NCBI RefSeq assembly: GCF_963676685.1
Contig: NC_092354.1
Location: forward strand, 74,413,335-74,477,334
Direction of reading: 5' to 3'
Length of the DNA: 64,000 nt
Source of the DNA: Mytilus edulis
Lineage: Eukaryota; Mollusca; Bivalvia; Mytilida; Mytilidae
The notes under the pieces are model-generated. The model searched no databases and was not told the DNA's origin. It was given only the letters and a program-made list of their open reading frames with translations. Below, piece by piece: positions 21,285 through 34,669 of the stretch; within the stretch, counting starts at the first letter, position 1, and every line of letters starts with the position of its first letter. The position numbers and the translations under genes are program-made.

Positions 21285-23424
21285 ATGACGGTACACAAAA
21301 GTCATTCCATTGTCGTGAAATCACAAATTCTGAACCCACATTTCGTCAACATGAAACATTCCTTGCCACGCCGTCTTTTCAAACAGAAACCACAGAATAG
21401 TGAAATTGATAGACAAACATTTCATACACATAATTATGATGATGAGTATTCTAAACAGGCAAATGTGTCCGTACACAACGACACATATGCCAACTTTTCA
21501 AGTCAAACATGTCCACCACACGTTGGAAATGGCGTCGTTCATTCAGTATTTAACCCTTATCACGTGACATCATCAAATTACGGAGGCTCCATTGGGGAAC
21601 GTGAAAACAGAAAACTATATACAAATGATCCAAATATGGATGAAATGAAAGAACATTCTTTCAACACACAAGAACGTTTGTTTTATGAACAATGCAAATA
21701 AAAAGAAAGTACAAATACCTGATGAATATTCATCTGAATTAAGAACACAAACTGTCAGCAGTAATGAGAAAATTGTTTTTTTTTAACCTAACGAAAACAA
21801 TACACAAAAAACATCACAAATAAAACACAAGAAATTACAAGTGCAAAAGGCCAAACATAATGTACATGGTCCTGAATATGAGGTACCTGAATATCAACCA
21901 AACACTATGTACCAAGGTAGAAACAAAATGAGTAGCAACTATAACTCAATGACAAAAACAAATAATCAAACACCAGGTATAAATAGACAATTATTTTCAA
22001 GGGACCAGGGCAATACGGCTCTGAATTATAGAGATCAAACACCATGAACACAAACCAGACAAAATTATCAACACGCAAATGATAATTGATATTTTGATCA
22101 GACTAGATATAGTAATGAAACAACTCACAATAAAAATTACAGTCCTATTCAAACAGGTTACACAACTGACACGGAATTTCAAGCTAATAAACATAGGGAG
22201 TATACACATTATTTAAAGGAAAAACTAGACAAGAGGGAACAGTCCCCTGTACATCTTTCAACACTACCTGGCTCTTGGTCTAGTAGATACAAACGAAAAG
22301 AAAAGGATCCCGACACATAAAACGGGGTAAACGTTGAATGGCCCGACTATATCTGTCATGTTGAGCAGGTCGCTATGTGAAATGATTGGACTGATCAAGA
22401 AAAAGCAGCACAACTCTCAATTTGTCTCCGCGGAAATGCTCAGCGAGTTCTAAGCGAACTGACCAAGAGTGAGTTGTCAGACTACAACAAGCTGAGATCT
22501 GCTTTAATTAACGCAACGTTTTTGCCCTCATGAGCGCGAAACAGCCTTTCGTTGTGAATTTAGAACGCGCAGAAGGAGCCGAGATGAGTCGGTTGCCGAG
22601 TACGGGTACTCGTTAAAGAGGTTAGCCAGTCATGCATATTCTCAAATTCCAATGAGCATGCATGAGTCACTGGTTATTGAGTTATATGTTTCCGGGTTAG
22701 ATAATGCGGAATTAAAGCGTCATGTACTGTTTTCACACCCTTCCACTCTAGATAAGGCAATATCGCTTGCCGTAGAATTTGAAGCATTCAAAGGGACTCA
22801 AAATTCACAATACCGCAAATCCAAAACCGGAGGAAGCTGTTAATATATTTACAGTACAAAATACACATGCATTTGAGACAAACAAATATACATATGTTGA
22901 ACCAAGTATTTTGGTGTTGCTGATACCGTTAAGGCTATTCAACAAACACTGGCAAATTTTACACAAGGCCAACAGTCCGATTTCAATCAGAGCAATAACA
23001 CAAGACCAAAGAGACATTAAAATTACAATATGTTACACATGTCAAAAAGAAGGTCACATACGTAAATACTGACATACGTAAATACTGCCCAGAAGCACCT
23101 TACAAAAGACAGGACAACAATAACTACAATAGGAATAGAAGGGCTAACAACCAGAGACAACCACAGAACACTCAATCAGATGATTTAAAATAGGACAGAC
23201 TGTACTCGAGGCCGAGAGTTCAGTCCCTTTTAAAATTGATATTGATAAACAAATAAAAAGGCCTTTAATTGATAGATTATCTGCTATTTCAAATAACTGT
23301 TGGTTTGTCAATGTTGAAATTGGTGGTTTAGATACTAGTATATTAATTGACACTGGATCAGCAGTGACATTTATTTCAAAAGAGAATTATTAGGAATTAA
23401 AATGTGACAAATCAAAATTAATCA
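21285..23424 (+). mobile_element. Decayed LTR-retrotransposon gag-protease region (Ty3/Gypsy-like)
   Basis: A 138-codon frame opens at 21285. Past several frame breaks there is Gag-like sequence near 22395-22500 (KAAQLSICLRGNAQRVLSEL, then SDYNKLRSAL) and near 22600-22830 (EYGYSLKRLASHAYSQIP, ELYVSGLDNAELKRHV). A CCHC zinc knuckle, CYTCQKEGHIRKYC-like with a stop in its last part, lies near 23029-23075. An aspartic-protease active-site motif, ILIDTGSAVTFIS, lies near 23338-23380. The order Gag, zinc knuckle, protease fits Ty3/Gypsy-type elements. Reverse transcriptase and integrase would follow but are lost in the assembly gap or deleted. Multiple stops and frame shifts make it an inactive relic. 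Confidence 0.75.
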
Positions 23425-23524
23425 NNNNNNNNNNNNNNNNNNNNNNNNNNNNNNNNNNNNNNNNNNNNNNNNNNNNNNNNNNNNNNNNNNNNNNNNNNNN
23501 NNNNNNNNNNNNNNNNNNNNNNNN
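23425..23524. other. Assembly gap (100 N)
   Basis: Exactly 100 unknown bases immediately follow the protease motif of the retrotransposon relic. A round 100 usually marks a scaffold join of unknown true size. Confidence 0.98.
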
Positions 23525-26015
23525 GCCCTTTTTATGTTTTTTCTGCGTTAATGTGGCAGAATTCGCTGCATAAAATCTTCATGTTAGCTATGAAATTTTA
23601 GGTTTTTGGATAATACAGACTATAATTGTGTATCCCACGGTGTTTTATAAATTTAAAGCACAAGTGTATCCCACGGTGTTTTTATAAATTTAACCCGGTG
23701 CATCTTTATATTTTCATATAAATCTATCTTTCTATCTATAAAAAAGCAAAATCACAAAAATACTGAACGTAGAGGAAAATCAATTCGGAAAGTCCACAAT
23801 CACATAGCAAAATCAAATAACAAAAACACATCAAAAACGAATTGACAAGCACTGTCATATTCCTGACTTGATACAGGCATTTTTCAAATGTAGAAAATGG
23901 TGGATTGAACCTGGTTTTATAACCCTAACCCTCTCACGTTGATGATAGTCTCATCAAATTCCGCTATATTTACAATGATGCGTTAACTAAACAGACACAA
24001 TACATAAAATTAGTCAAAATATGGGTACAACAGTCATCATCGTGTAACAATTTTAATAGGAACAATTTAACAGAACACAAAAAACATCTATCTACAAACA
24101 CATTCATTGATTCGCGTGGCTGACGTCAGAACATTTTATACGTCATATATATTTGTCGTTCAATGTACATACAAACAGTTTTAAAATTTCACATAGGCAA
24201 TGTTAGCATACAGGGTTAAAAAATCAAAAGTATGTAAGAATAAATTTCAGAAATAGACCGAGATTTAAAATAGTCCAAAGTTATATAGAATTTATAAGAA
24301 ACAACAAATAGTTAATTCCACTACGCGATTGAATGATTTTGACGTTTGCGGTTCAACGTTTTTAGTAATTCATAATAGAAATATATCATAATGACATAAA
24401 ATAGAACAATATCATACTGACGGTATCTTTTAAAGTACATAGTCACGTTTATAAGAACCAAAGAAATACAAAAAGTCGCATATACAAAACACATCAGCAA
24501 AAAAGAAAGACAATACAAACATATTGACGGGATGTATAAGTACCGAGCCACGTTAAATGAATATCACATAAAACAATCCAACAATAAAAGTAATATTAAT
24601 AATAGAACAAAGACAAATGAAAGAACAATAAAACACGTAATTTCACGCACATTTCTTTTTCAAATGTGGTGACGAGTTTTGCATAGACTAAATGGGCTGT
24701 ACTTGGTCATGTTGGTACACATTTTTAAAACTGCTGTGAAAATATGTTGTTGTTTAGATGCTAAAGAAGATGAGGAAGACACCATGAGCAACATGAACCC
24801 TCTCATAAAACAGGGGATGATATCAGCTGTTCAATGGAGGGTCAGCAGGTGTTATTGGTTAAATAGCTTGATGAGTCATATCCAGTATAATCAAATTAAA
24901 AAGAAGTTAGTATATGTTAAGTATACCAACATCTTTTTATTTTTGTTATCTTATATAATTTTGACCAAATTTGAAAGTTTGACATGGAATCAAGTTTCCC
25001 ATTTCTGTATGATGGATAACACTGCTTTAAAAACTCATTTGTTGACAACAAAGATGTGATAAAATTAGGAACAAATCATACAGCATTGACAAATTTTCAT
25101 AGAAAAAGATACTATGACTCGGACAAGGCCGTCTGGTGACTTATAGCTGTTGATTGTTGTGACATTTGATCTTTTGTTGAGATTTATCATAGTTAGTTAT
25201 CATACCACATCGTCTTATTTAAATCATCATTTGTGACTTAGATGGTACGCAGTCAAACAAATCATAAAGGCGTCATGAAAATGTTCGAATGTTACCATTT
25301 ATGGGATATTTGATTAAAATATCTAGCAAGCAAAGAACTATGAAAACAGAATCCTTAGAACGTAGTATCAACTGTAAAAATCCATTCGAAGAATGAAAAA
25401 AAATATCAACAGAGCCATGTTTTAGTTTAGATAAATTAATTTTTCAAATTTGTGGCGGCCATTTTGAAATGTCCGCGATTAAAACTTTGTTTAAAGTTTA
25501 AAATACCGCCATGTTTTACTATAAACGTTGAATCACATTTTTTATCCTTTAAAAATATTAGATTTGAATATTATTTGCTGTAATTTAAAAATGGTAATTG
25601 AGATTTTGACTGATTGGCAGCCATCTTGAAAATGGCCGCAACATTAGATTTTTCAGGTTGGGTCCATAGCTTAAATTGACCACCATATATATATCTACCA
25701 TTGTGCAAAGGTTCATGCTTTTATCATCAAACCCACAATTCTTTTGAAAATATGCACGAATCAGCCGGAGTATTAAAAGGTTTTATGAAATGGGCATGAA
25801 AAATGAAAAATAAATCATTAACGATAGCTTTTTCTGAAATATCTACACCCGTTTTGTTAAAATATACCCTTTCACTGTTTTGAAAATGTTGTTTGTGCTG
25901 TATTTAGACCCCTTTATCCCAAAAAAATCGTTTTGCATGCACACGTATAAAATAAAAAATGCGGTTCTTATCCAACGCAATCATAGGTTTGAACGTTGTT
26001 TACAACTTAGAAGAT
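23525..26015. other. Non-coding stretch after the gap
   Basis: 23590-23700 holds a short direct repeat (GTGTATCCCACGGTGTTTT twice). 23875-23930 carries a mussel repeat word (GGTGGATTGAACCTGGTTTT) also seen near 53770. The 126-codon frame at 24679-25059 has no recognised domain. No gene was called. Confidence 0.4.
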
Positions 26016-26019
26016 GTAA

Positions 26020-26330
26020 AAAGATGCGATATGAGTATCAATGAGACAACTCTCCATCCAAGTCACAATTTATAAAAGTAAACCATTAAAGGTATAAGTA
26101 CGGTCTTCAACTGAGAGCCTTGACTCACACCGAACAGCAAGCTACAAAGGGCTAAAAAAAATTACTAGTGTAAAACCATTCACACTAGAAAACCAACGGT
26201 ATAATCTATATAAAAGACGAGAATCACTTATGAACCACATCAACAAACGACAACTACTGAACCTCAGATTCAGGAGGTTAGGACAGGTGCAAACAATTGC
26301 AGCGGGTTTACACGTTTTAATGCTGCCAAA
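26020..26330 (-). repeat. Dispersed mussel repeat R1, long reversed copy
   Basis: Read on the minus strand it runs GTTGTTTGCACCTGTCC-like, then GGTTTTCTAGTGTG, CTTGCTGTTCGGTGTGAGTC and GGAGAGTTGTCTCATTGATA. It is one of the more complete copies, about 300 bp. Confidence 0.7.
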
Positions 26331-27856
26331 CATTCAACCTTATCATCTGAAACAATAGTGTAACATTGCATTTATACATGCAATACTCCGTTCTAAATCT
26401 TACCATTTCTAATGCAAGGCGAAAAAAACATAACCCATTTCAAACAATTAAGGGGCTCATGGGTATAAATCAATTTTTTTTTCTAATATGATTTCGCTAT
26501 ATTTTTTTATAAATGAACTTTATCATATACTTAAAAGAAAAATGAAATAAAAAAATTGGGTCACCGTTCAGTTAAGCTCACAATTTGCCTACGGAAAATG
26601 CATACATTTTTGTTAATGTCCTTTTTTTCTGTTGAACTAATAGGAGAAATTGAGGTAATATCGAAATAAAAAAATAACCTAATTACAGAAATCGCTTAAA
26701 TTTTACAATTATTTAGTTTATGTACAGCTTATATGAAAACAATAATAAAAAATATAGGTCACCGCCGAGTTAAAAAGATATTTCAAATTTAATGCCAAAA
26801 AATGTCATTTTTTTTACCAAAGGGAGATAATTTTGAGCTTTTTCAATGATATAAACATTTTAAAAGTCATCTGGGGACAAACCGAATTGATTTTTTGGGG
26901 TTGATTTTTTAACCATATCATAAAGTAATAACTAATAGTGTAATAAATAAAATTTGTAATTAAAAAATAATAGTTCAATTTTTTGCTGAAATTTGTATAC
27001 CCACGAGCCACCTTAAGCTGAAAATGAAACCTGGTATCATATATACATTTTGTATATTATATAGTGAGTATCCTCCAGGTAGATGTAGAATGGCTATTGG
27101 GGAAGTCACAGTGTCACACAAAACAACCATTTCATGTATAGATTTACTTACCGTTTTGGTTGTTTAAAAAGTTGCCCAAGTCACATTTAGTCCAGATACA
27201 ACTATATTCAAATAGAAAATCTTAGCAAAGATATATGCTATAGACTGTATACACATAGAATACTGTTACAAAAGAAGATAAAGACTTTATAAAGTGATCC
27301 TCACCCAATGGATACAAGCTCTAATGATATTTTAAATTTTATTTTCAACCTTATTGAATTTAATTATTAAAATTATATCTGCCTGATAATATTACGCTTG
27401 ATAAGGACCACAGATTAAGGACACTATTACATATATCATGTACAAACCTGTGGAAGCTTTTTTTTTACATCCATTCGTAACAATTTTTAAGGATTTAGTA
27501 GTCACTTAAAATTTTTATGAGTTACCATATACACCGTGTACATGTAATTAATGCATGCAGAGACATACTGATGCAATGATTAAACTGATTTAAATATTAC
27601 CACTGTAAATTCTTGAGCACCAATTACTTATTTTAATCTTTTTATCAACACCCTTTTCAAACATCTTTAATAACATACATTTGTAGCTAATGTTTTTATT
27701 AGCGTTTTTACAGTAGGTCTAAAAAGATAAATAATGACCTGTTAATATACCCTTTTACCTGACCTTCTCTTTTATAATAATATTCAATGTAAATATAAGC
27801 CATAACAAGGTCTATATTTTACTACCGGGGGACACGGGTGCTCCGTTGAGGAGGAA
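26331..27856. other. Non-coding stretch
   Basis: 26440-27015 is AT-rich. Its two edges are similar in inverted sense (GGGGCTCATGGGTATAAAT near 26452, and ATTTGTATACCCACGAGCC near 26993), so it may be a degraded inverted-repeat element. No gene was seen. Confidence 0.4.
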
Positions 27857-27883
27857 TTCTTCTTCTTCTTCTTCTTCTTCTTC
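27857..27883. repeat. (TTC)n microsatellite, 3' tail of the adjacent LINE
   Basis: Nine TTC units on the + strand read (GAA)n on the strand of the reverse transcriptase. They lie where a non-LTR element would end. A simple-repeat 3' tail is usual for several such families. Confidence 0.8.
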
Positions 27884-28912
27884 CATATAAGAGTTGGGTT
27901 CCTTTAATGAAACGTTTAAACTCTGCGGGACTACGCATGGTGACATCACATATCTAGTCCCCTAAGGCTATATACAGTATTTACAATAAAATCAGGTTGT
28001 TACGGTTAAAATTATGTACAATCGTCCAGTCTGGTATTAATGTGTTGTCTGTAGCCCTGAGCGAAAATCTTCAACTGATCCCGCTTCAGCAACCCTGGCA
28101 GGTAATGTATTCCATTCCATGATTGTTCTTGGAAAGAAGGAGTTCCTGTAGACATCACTGGTGACCCTCTGTTGGTAAAACTTGTGTCCTCCACGAGTTC
28201 TACTGTCGCCACCTTTGAGGTAAGTACTCTTGTTGATGTCTATCAGCTCATTCTGGATACGATAGAGCATGCATAGCCTGTTGTCACGGCGTCTTGTCTG
28301 TAATGTGTCCCATTTAAGATCTTCTAACATTGTAGTGACGCACCCTGGTGTGCGTGATGTGTAGTCATTATAGACAAATCTAGCAGCTCTCCTCTGTATA
28401 AGTTCTAGTGTGTTGATGCTTGCTTGGTTGGTTGGGTCCCATATAGTAGAAGCATACTCTATGACAGGTCGCACGAGTGTTGTATAGCCAGCAGCCTTTA
28501 CTTTCCTGGTACATTCTTTAAGGTTTCGTTTGACAAACCCAAGTGTTCGGTTACCCTTTGCTGTAACACTCTGGATATGTTTGTTCCATGAGAGGTTGTT
28601 TGATATTGAAACTCCCAAGTACTTGGCACTATCTACTGGTTCGAGTATGTGTCCATGTAGAGTGTATGGGTATTGTATAGGTTCTTTGTTCTTTGGTGGT
28701 ATGCGGATAATATTGCATTTTGTTGGATTGAATCTCATCATCCATGTTTTTTCCCAATTTTCTAATGCTTCAAGGTCTTTCTGAAGTTGTTCTGTATCTT
28801 TGGTGTTACTAATTTCCCTGTATAGTAGACTGTCATCAGCAAAGAGGCGGACATCTGATTGAGTATATCCGGGCATGTCATTGATGTATGTTAGGAACAA
28901 TAAAGGACCTCA
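27857..28912 (-). mobile_element. 5'-truncated non-LTR retrotransposon (RT fragment)
   Basis: A minus-strand frame (28037 to about 28910, 287 codons from its first ATG) begins abruptly inside the reverse-transcriptase domain at GPLLFLTYINDM. It continues with the catalytic FADDSLLY motif. Then come the thumb-like region AKYLGVSISNNLSWNKHI and a C-terminal segment rich in aromatic and basic residues (IQRRAARFVYNDY). After the stop, a 3' UTR of about 150 bp ends in a (GAA)n tail. The endonuclease and the N-terminal half of the RT are absent, which fits the incomplete reverse transcription typical of LINEs. It resembles Jockey/CR1-group elements; the clade is not proven. Confidence 0.85.
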
Positions 28913-29961
28913 CAAAGAAAAGAAAGTCAACCATCGGATGGGGGGATATCAGAGTAATGCTATGTGTTTAATTAAGGAATATGATATTCAATACAATATT
29001 AGCAGATTACGATAGTTTGTTTTTTGTTTTTTGTTTTTTTTTAAAGGGGAGTACTCCCATCATCCCTTACCTGCCCGCCCCTGTCACCCAATTGTCTCAT
29101 TAAAAGGAATCAAAACGGTTTTTAGACTGATAAAAAAAACACTTAACCTAGGTAGAATTATAAATGATATAAATAGCAATTAATTTTAAACACTTGCTTT
29201 TGAAATTCAAAGTCGTATTATAAATATTTTATATCCGAAGTGGGAGTACTCCGCCGAAACCTGTACATAACATTCTTTTTTAGTACATGGCAGTCCTTAC
29301 TATTATAAAGTTAGGAAAAAGTAGTGAGACAGACCTTAAAATCAAGGGAAGTTACTCAAAGATGGCATTGACAATTTTCAAGTACGTTTTGTGTTATTTT
29401 AGAAAATTTCAGTGCTGTAAACAATCGTAAAAAAATTCACAGTGAATGTAACTACATTGATTATAAATTGTAACAATATTTGTGTGTTGACCAACAATTC
29501 TAACGAAACAATTATGATATCAAATGAAATCTTATGTAATACTAATAGTGATACGCCATCATACGGGTCTGTTCGCCAAAAGTCACGTTCGCTGCCATTC
29601 TCGTTAGCCCACTTTTACGTTCGCATCCCACAAGTTAGTATCCCTTGGTTACGTAAACGGGTTTTGTTTGAGTAAACATGGTAAACGGTTGTTCCCTTCA
29701 TATTATGGGGTATATAGCCCCGATATTTCTACACCCAATTAGTCCAACGGTTACCACAGTAGTCTGAGATCACTCTGACGTCCAAACGGCTGTTTTGCCG
29801 ACATCCTGGGGTCGTCGGACGTCCTTCGAATTATATAAATCGGGTATCAATTTGTTCACTATTCATTTAGCTCTTCATTTATGTAAGTTTCACCTACCTG
29901 CCACCCTTTATTTTCTCATATTCAAACAGTTTTCACAGTGACCCATTAATTCAGACTAGAC
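28913..29961. other. Non-coding stretch
   Basis: No gene is seen. Short inverted words around GGGAGTACTCCC (29047 and 29240) and CCGACATCCTGGGGTCGTCGG-like symmetry near 29795-29820 are present without further structure. Confidence 0.4.
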
Positions 29962-30022
29962 CACAGGCACTTGTTTCTATCCTTAGGAAGGTCGACTATC
30001 CATAAAGAAACAAGTGGCTGTG
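29962..30022. mobile_element. Short hairpin element related to 43538-43628
   Basis: CACAGGCACTTGTTTCTATC at the left and GAAACAAGTGGCTGTG at the right are inverted. The inner word GGTCGACTATCCAT is shared with the longer hairpin at 43.5 kb. It looks like a shortened relative whose right arm lost most of its inner part. Confidence 0.6.
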
Positions 30023-30159
30023 CCTTTGAGTCCGACACCCCATTAGTTCGACACCCCAATAAGCCGACAAAGGTAAAAAACCATGATAACTGCCGTAATA
30101 TAAAGCATATAAGGCACAAAATGTGCACCATAATTCAGTTACCTTGTTTTGTAACCCCC

Positions 30160-30393
30160 ATTGACATAATGGTTACATTGGTTACATTGGTTACACTCAT
30201 ACAAACTATCATAAATCATCATATTCAGAAATTCTCAAATCCTGGTACATTTGTAACCTCCATTGGCCTAATGGTTACATTGGTTACACTGGTTACACAC
30301 ATGCAAGAATCCCTTTTAGCCATCTTGTTACCATGGCAACCCCATTATTCATGGCTGTGAGGTTACATAAGTTATTTAGGTTACAATGATTTA
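30160..30393. repeat. GGTTAC-rich sequence leading into the satellite
   Basis: Repeated GGTTACATTGGTTACA words occur at 30170-30195 and 30270-30300. They resemble the core of the adjacent 30-bp satellite and may be its seed. Confidence 0.6.
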
Positions 30394-30985
30394 GGGTTAC
30401 AATGGTTACATGCATGGAGAATCAGGTTACAATGGTTACATGTATAGGGAATCAGGTTACAATGGTTACATACATGGAGAATTTTGTTACAATGGTTACA
30501 TGCATGGAGAAATAGGTTACAATGGTTACATATATGGGAAAATCAGGTTACAATGGTTACATGCATGGAGAATCAGGTTACAATGGTTACATACATGGGG
30601 AATCGGGTTACAATGGTTACATACATGGAGAATTTGGTTACAATGGTTACATGCATGGAGAAATAGGTTACAATGGTTACATGCATGGAGATATAGGTTA
30701 CAATGGTTACATGTATGGGAAAATCAGGTTACAATGGTTACATACATGGGGAATCGGGTTACAATGGTTACATACATGGAGAATTTGGTTACAATGGTTA
30801 CATGCATGGAGAAATAGGTTACAATGGTTACATGTATGGGAAAATCAGGTTGCAATGGTTACATGCATGGAGAATCAGGTTACAATGGTTACATACATGG
30901 GAAAGTCGGGTTACAATGGTTACATCCATGGAGAATCAGGTTACAATGGTTACATACATGCCTGGGTTCGGGTTACAATTGTTAC
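30394..30985. repeat. 30-bp satellite, about 20 copies
   Basis: The unit GGTTACAATGGTTACATGCA plus TGGAGAATCA repeats with small variants (ATACATGGGG, TATATGGGAAAA). The unit length is nearly always a multiple of three, so all three forward frames stay open across it. That creates spurious frames of up to 178 codons made of GYNGYMHGES-type repeats. No promoter, start context or matching exon supports translation. Confidence 0.92.
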
Positions 30986-33270
30986 ATTCATTGGGAAGTC
31001 CAGACACTCCTTCGTAGAATCATTGTTGACTTGGTATTTGAGCTACTCTTTCTTATGAGTATATATATATCACAGAAACACATAATAATTATATCATGCC
31101 ACCTGTCTGGTATTTATACATGTATTACTATTAAAGAAGTACAACGACTATGTGCATATGTGTGTATAAAGAAATCGTGGTCCTTGGCAAACTAATAAAA
31201 GATGTGTTCTATATACATCGTAGCAATGATATACATGTAGGAACACATTCTACTAAAAAAAATGTTATCAGCAGTGTCTCATTATAATGAATAATGATCA
31301 CGTGATAAGGTCTTGGATACAGTAAAACTGTAAAAAGTGTCATTTTATCATAACGATTGACTAAATTGTTTTCAACACTTATTTAATCGATTCATCAATA
31401 CAGTACACAAACTTAACATGCTTAAGGTATCGAAAACTGAGAGCTATCGAATTGATAATACACTCAAACATTGACGATTTAAGTTTATAACAACGAAAGT
31501 GAAATTGTCCAATCGGAAATTATTTTTCTATAAAAAAAAGACTTAATGTTGAAATTTCAATATAAATGGATAAAATGTGCTGTCAGAATGAACATGACCT
31601 GAATAGTCATGAAACATTTGCCACTGGACATCAGACAAAAAAATAACTACCCATCATGTATGCAAGCCCAATGTGCATGAATGTTTACATAAGCGATAAT
31701 ATTTGTAATTGCATATAGTCATAAAACAAAAAACTTTTTTTCTGTAATTATATTTTAGTTATTTTCATTTGTGTTCTTTTATCATGTTTATCATGTTTAT
31801 GCATTTTTCAATTTTTAAAAAACACAACTTTAATATCGGTTGTCTTTTAAACAATACAGGCATACATGCGACATGAAAGTAAATGTAGCAACAAACACCA
31901 CTTCTCTTGACATTTGACATGGTGTCATGAGTGTAATTGCTTTCATTATTTCATTTTACCAGCAGATATTTTGCTAATTCCTTATGGAGAACGTACCAAA
32001 CTTTACAAATTTCTATTTGGTTCACCACTGTCTTAAAAGAGTTCAATGTGAAAACTTTAAATAATCTACTCTTCAATAACTACAAACATTGTTGCATAAA
32101 GACAAACTTAACTTAAATGTTCTTCTCAAAATAATTCTGTACACCTAACCAAGCATCTCGCACACAATCATTTTTTAAAGAAAAGCCTAATTAGAGCCTT
32201 AACTTGCATTTCCCTCCTTTGGCAGAATTACAACGTTGCGTATCGGTAATTTGTATATTTTTCCTTTGATGTGTACTCGCTGATAACATGGATAATGTCA
32301 GTATCAGTGGACTGGCGGTGATATAAAAATTATTGGGTTAGTACGCAATTGACATGCGCGAATACAACGCGTAAGGATCTACTTTCCCCTTTCATTCAGA
32401 AAATTGCGCGTGATTTTTTTCGCAGAAACGCACGAGATTTTTAGCGAATAAAACACATTACATTGTTTGAAACTTTCACGAAGTTAGTTTAGCCTTTTTG
32501 AACGATTGATGTCAAAATGTAAACAAAAAATGCATGAAAAAGCCGATAAACTTAAAAAAAAAAATGCGTTATCTATAATTGATATATTAAGTACATGTAC
32601 ATGACTAACATTATTATATTGTCCATGGTGTTCCAATCCGAGTTTTTATGCATACCAATACTGTAATATGCTGTTCCAAGTAGATTTCTTTTTCTGTTTC
32701 TTGAGAAGTATTTGTTTTACCTGTTGAGTCACTATAAAGTGTTACAATTCATATTTAAACGCAACACATAAATAGTGACCAAAAAGGTACCACTATCGCA
32801 TGAGAGAAGCTAGAAAATAATGGTCAATTTAAAGACAGATATTCATAGAACAAAGAACAAAAAAGTGAACTTATTCATTTGCGGATCTACATGTAGGATA
32901 AATTTTAAAAAGGGGGGTAACCGGGGTCACCAAACTATACATGTATAAAGGTCTGCTTTGACCTGAATTGTACCATGTGTACTGAGCCTTTATAAGCTAA
33001 GAGCTGACTGACACGGGTCGCCTTCCCCAATTCACATAAGAAATTAAAGGTAACCACAGGGACTGTAAACTCCAATTTTCATATTTTTGGTCCGTGTTGA
33101 AAATAGATGAACAAGACTTTGACAAAAGCAAGAATTATATTAAGCTAAAAGTTTAGTGACGTCTATTAAAAGTGTTTGAAAAAATTATGAAGTAGACAAG
33201 AAATGAGCTTGTTCAGATAATTTACAAATAACTTTAACAGTCACTCAGCTCCTAAAATGTCTCCTCACAT

Positions 33271-33333
33271 AGTCCAAATAATCATGACGAAAAAAATATA
33301 ATAGACTTTCAAGACGTCATAATTATTTGGACT
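33271..33333. repeat. 63-bp inverted repeat
   Basis: AGTCCAAATAATCATGACG and CGTCATAATTATTTGGACT are inverted with one mismatch and a loop of about 25 bp. Possible tiny MITE or a solo hairpin. Confidence 0.65.
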
Positions 33334-34380
33334 ACTCCTCAGTGCTTTCTTAAAATTATTTGAAATCGATGTGATCGTTTTCATGAACACTGAGCGAATA
33401 ATGACAAGATAAATGTAATTTTATCCACTAAACTAAATATAATAACTTGTCGTTGAACTTAAAAATGATGATCGATGAACAATCTGCTGATTCATATCGT
33501 ATCATTCTAATGTTCTGACTTACTATGCTCGAGGGGGGTCATGGATGCATGGATAGGACCTTTATCGGGACTCCGGGATCAGGTGTTTTTAAGCTCGTGA
33601 TTTCGTGATGTCAGGATTTACTTTATTTAAATTCGGGAACTCGTGATTTCGTGTTTTTAAACGGGCCGGGATTTCGGGATCAGGAACCCTCCTATCCCCC
33701 TCTATGTTGATGCTTTGTGAAAAATACAGAAATTTGACTTACCGGTATGCTACATGTACCATTATATTTGCCATCGTTAGAGTCATGTCCAAAGCAGAAT
33801 ATTAATGAAACACATGCAATAATTCCTTCAAATCTTTATACTTTGTGCAAGAGAACGCCATTTTTACTGCACTGTGACAAAATTTCAAATGAAGTAATGC
33901 AGCCTGTGACGTCAAGTGTGTTTCGCCGTGATCCGACGCGAAAAAGAAGTTTGTTTGTTATTTTCTCTATTATTGTAGTGATTTTTAATTTTTTTTAAAT
34001 TACCGATAAACACCTGATATTTTACTGTGATAAAGTCAGTATCAAAAACAAAAAGTCCTTTATTCTATATTTATTCGACAAAACTTCAAAAAGTATTATT
34101 ACAAATGTATTAGTTTAACAAAATATTCGCTTCTACATGTATGCATCTCAATCAGATTTTCTACATTTTGTTTGGGTAAATTATATCCAATTATTTTCAC
34201 CAATACATATCTACCAACCAACCTTGATATTCATGATATATTAGAATTTAGTAAGTTGCATTACCTGTTCTTCATGTTCTTAGTAATTCGATGGACAAGG
34301 TCAAATGAGTTTTTATATAAATTTAAAATGCAAGTGGGAATAGAATTGTTGTAAACTTATCATAATACATTATCTGACAT

Positions 34381-34411
34381 AAAAACAACAACAACAACAA
34401 CAACAACAACA
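34381..34411. repeat. (ACA)n microsatellite
   Basis: About ten ACA units in a row. No coding context. Confidence 0.9.
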
Positions 34412-34625
34412 GCATATATATAGTATCAAACAATAGACTGAACAAGGTTTAAAGGAAAGCCAGCTTTTTTTTTAAATAGACAATTAGCAAAATTTGTAAA
34501 TATGTAAGAAGTAAATAATTTTTTTTAACCTGTTCTTAATTTGTACTAAAATAATATGTGAAATATAAAGACTCTACATGATTTCAGGTCAGTTTCAGGT
34601 TAAAATATGGTAGCAATAAATTATG

Positions 34626-34669
34626 GTCAGGAGTGTAACATTTGTTGTAACATTTGTTACACTCCTGAC
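34626..34669. repeat. Inverted GTCAGGAGTGTAACA pair
   Basis: GTCAGGAGTGTAACA and TGTTACACTCCTGAC form a 15-bp perfect stem with a 14-bp loop. The same word recurs singly at 34995. Confidence 0.7.

Noticed and set aside
24679..25059. 126-codon frame
   Set aside because: A short KEDEEDTMSNMNP stretch looks coding-like, but it has no splice context or recognised domain and the rest is AT-rich noise.
30394..30985. CRISPR-like array
   Set aside because: Repeats are contiguous with no unique spacers, in eukaryotic DNA. It is a tandem satellite.
30522..31058. 178-codon frame of GYNGYMHGES-type repeats
   Set aside because: It is a direct consequence of a 30-bp satellite without stop codons. The other forward frames are equally open.
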